Under the pieces are notes generated by a model. It was not told the DNA's origin. It made no database searches and was given only the letters and a program-made list of their open reading frames with translations. Below, piece after piece: positions 4,407 through 5,656 of a stretch of 5,656 bases of DNA. The position numbers and the translations under genes are program-made. The DNA is from Planctomycetaceae bacterium (GTDB lineage Bacteria; Planctomycetota; Planctomycetia; Pirellulales; Thermoguttaceae). Numbering within the stretch: the first letter of the stretch is position 1; the number at the start of each line of letters is the position of its first letter. The stretch lies in NCBI GenBank assembly GCA_031266315.1, contig JAISBG010000814.1, forward strand, positions 1-5,656. Reading direction: 5' to 3'.

Positions 4407-5656
4407 TTAAGTAAAATGTTTTAAGACCGCAGCAATCAGAGCGTTACGAAGAATTGGTTTTATGATGTAATCATTACAACCGGCATCCAAACATTTTTGG
4501 TGTTCTTCCGATAACGCATGAGCCGTCAACGCAATAACCGGATTCGTGTAACCCTTTTCACGCAGTTGACGGGTTGCCGTGTAACCGTCCATGACCGGCA
4601 TTTCCATGTCCATTAAAATCATATCAAATCGTAAATCATTATTCAAGTTCTCCATAACAATTTCCACCGCAATTTGTCCGTTATCCGCTTCAACAATTTC
4701 CGCTCCTTCTTTTTTCATAATCAATGAAAACAAACGCCGAATATCTTTGTTGTCTTCCACTAAAAGAATTCGCCGTCCCGTAAGAGGACAAGACGGTGTT
4801 TTCGTTGCAGAATTGGAAACCGGCAAATCCGGCATTTCCGAAAGAGACATATTGTTTCCGAAATCAGTCGGAAACGATTCAAAAGGTATTTCATGGTCAA
4901 ATTGTTGCGGTAATACCACCGTAAACGTACTTCCCAAACCTTCCCGACTCTTAACAATCATTTCTCCGTCCAACAGCCGAATCAATCGTTTGGAAATTGC
5001 CAAACCAAGCCCCGAACCGCCAAACCGCCGTGTTGTTTCGGAATCCGCTTGCCGGAATGGCACAAATAATGTTGACAAAATTTTCTGCGAAATACCGATG
5101 CCCGTGTCTTTCACGGAAAAAAAGAAACTGCCCTCAACTGTCACATTTTTTTTATGTTTATGGTGATGTTTATGTTCTTCTTCTTTTGCCGTATCTTTCG
5201 GGTCAGCAGGCACCCATGCAATTGAAATGGTAATTCCTCCTTGTCGTGTGAATTTAATAGCGTTACCGATCAGATTCATCAGAATTTGTTTAAGCCGCAA
5301 TGGATCCGTATTCACAAATATTGGAAGCGGTGTTAGGATTTTTATCGAAAACGTTAGGTTTTTTGCTTGCGTCTGAACGGAATAAAGCATCGCTAATTCC
5401 CGAAAAAACGGTTGAACGGGAACGGCGATTTTTTCAACCTTCAACATTCCGGCTTCCAGTTTGGAAAACTCCAAAATGTCATTAAGAATCGAAAGAAGAA
5501 ATTCCGCGTTACTCTGAATAATTTGCGTTGTGTTTTTGCAATATTTCAATGTTTTAAGGCAAAATTCCAATGTCGGAAGATTTTTTGTTTCCTCTGTTTC
5601 GTTTATTTTGTTTGTTTCATTTGTTTTATCGGTTTTGTCCGTTTCAATGGTTGTTT
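4407..5656 (-). CDS. Hybrid sensor histidine kinase/response regulator, C-terminal part (5' end outside window)
   Basis: The frame stays open to the last base of the window, so the 415 visible residues lack the N terminus, including the H-box histidine and any sensor domain. In visible-fragment numbering, about 29-70 are the second HisKA helix (NDILEFSKLEAG near 58-69). HATPase follows, with the N-box asparagine N131, the G1 motif D183-x-G-x-G, a phenylalanine-rich F-box near 197-200 and the G2 motif GGSGLGL (212-218). A linker of roughly 45 residues leads to a C-terminal receiver (about 294-415) with acidic pair E300/D301, phosphoacceptor D349, T377 and K399, so it looks competent. There is no C-terminal output domain; it probably passes phosphate to an Hpt protein or regulator elsewhere. 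Two unusual insertions are present: a Thr/Asn/Lys/Glu-rich stretch before the second HisKA helix and a His/Lys-rich loop inside HATPase. An in-frame TTG at 5568-5570 should not be taken as the start, because it would remove the HisKA phosphorylation site. Confidence 0.93.
   Translation of the reverse strand, partial: TTIETDKTDKTNETNKINETEETKNLPTLEFCLKTLKYCKNTTQIIQSNAEFLLSILNDILEFSKLEAGMLKVEKIAVPVQPFFRELAMLYSVQTQAKNLTFSIKILTPLPIFVNTDPLRLKQILMNLIGNAIKFTRQGGITISIAWVPADPKDTAKEEEHKHHHKHKKNVTVEGSFFFSVKDTGIGISQKILSTLFVPFRQADSETTRRFGGSGLGLAISKRLIRLLDGEMIVKSREGLGSTFTVVLPQQFDHEIPFESFPTDFGNNMSLSEMPDLPVSNSATKTPSCPLTGRRILLVEDNKDIRRLFSLIMKKEGAEIVEADNGQIAVEIVMENLNNDLRFDMILMDMEMPVMDGYTATRQLREKGYTNPVIALTAHALSEEHQKCLDAGCNDYIIKPILRNALIAAVLKHFT
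5148..5186 (-). other. His/Lys-rich loop inside the kinase ATPase domain
   Basis: These bases encode 13 residues, KEEEHKHHHKHKK, containing five histidines and five lysines. They fall between the N-box and the G1 motif, in a loop joining strands of the ATP-binding domain. The flanking domain motifs are intact, so this is a tolerated insertion. Metal or acid sensing is conceivable but only inference. Confidence 0.75.
5580..5642 (-). repeat. Degenerate 9-bp tandem repeat encoding T-[DN]-[KE] tripeptides
   Basis: Seven successive codon triplets encode Thr (once Ile), then mostly Asp or Asn, then mostly Lys or Glu. This makes a hydrophilic low-complexity linker before the second HisKA helix. On the plus strand it is a run of GTTT-rich pyrimidine sequence. 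It may have grown by slippage. Confidence 0.7.

Noticed and set aside
4591..5166. 191-codon plus-strand ORF opposite the kinase
   Set aside because: It is antisense to intact HATPase and receiver motifs; no family resemblance is seen.
5568..5570. TTG as the start codon of the kinase
   Set aside because: The frame stays open upstream to the window edge, and this start would give a HisKA domain without its phosphorylated histidine.

Overview
The window looks like a moderately AT-rich bacterial chromosome segment, most plausibly from Planctomycetota (inference). The grounds are an exported SMP-30/gluconolactonase-type protein, a hybrid histidine kinase of a kind common in that phylum, weak or absent Shine-Dalgarno sites before most genes, and long repeat-filled intergenic gaps. 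No rRNA, tRNA, CRISPR array or transposase gene was seen.

Layout. Positions 1-265 are non-coding and dominated by a structured repeat (copy A). At 266-1261 (+) lies an NAD(P)-dependent short-chain dehydrogenase/epimerase of the 3-beta-HSD/OleD-like type. The convergent gap 1262-1811 holds an inverted-repeat element (C, 1268-1459), an array of eleven 21-bp direct repeats (1482-1711) and a possible intrinsic terminator (1717-1738). At 1812-3095 (-) is a YidR/DUF3748-family cytoplasmic beta-propeller protein. The gap 3096-3481 contains a second copy (B) of the structured repeat, bounded by 15-bp inverted repeats. At 3482-4369 (-) is a secreted SMP-30/gluconolactonase-like protein. From 4407 to the window edge (-) runs the C-terminal part of a hybrid sensor kinase with HisKA, HATPase and receiver domains. 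Its reading frame is open past base 5656, so the gene is incomplete here.

How the parts relate. The kinase and the lactonase-like gene are co-directional with a 37-bp gap and may be co-transcribed. The YidR-like gene lies downstream on the same strand but is separated from them by repeat B and a possible weak terminator, and it has its own Shine-Dalgarno site. The dehydrogenase faces it convergently. The genes do not form an obvious single pathway.

The most unusual content is non-coding. Copies A and B share modules, one of them in opposite orientation, and a hairpin with a compensatory base-pair change. Element C shares only the short motif TCCGGTAGA with them. Together with the 21-bp array, whose period equals about two helical turns, these are the best candidates for undescribed sequence families. 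Two repetitive insertions in the kinase, a Thr/Asn/Lys/Glu tripeptide linker and a His/Lys-rich loop, are also worth attention.
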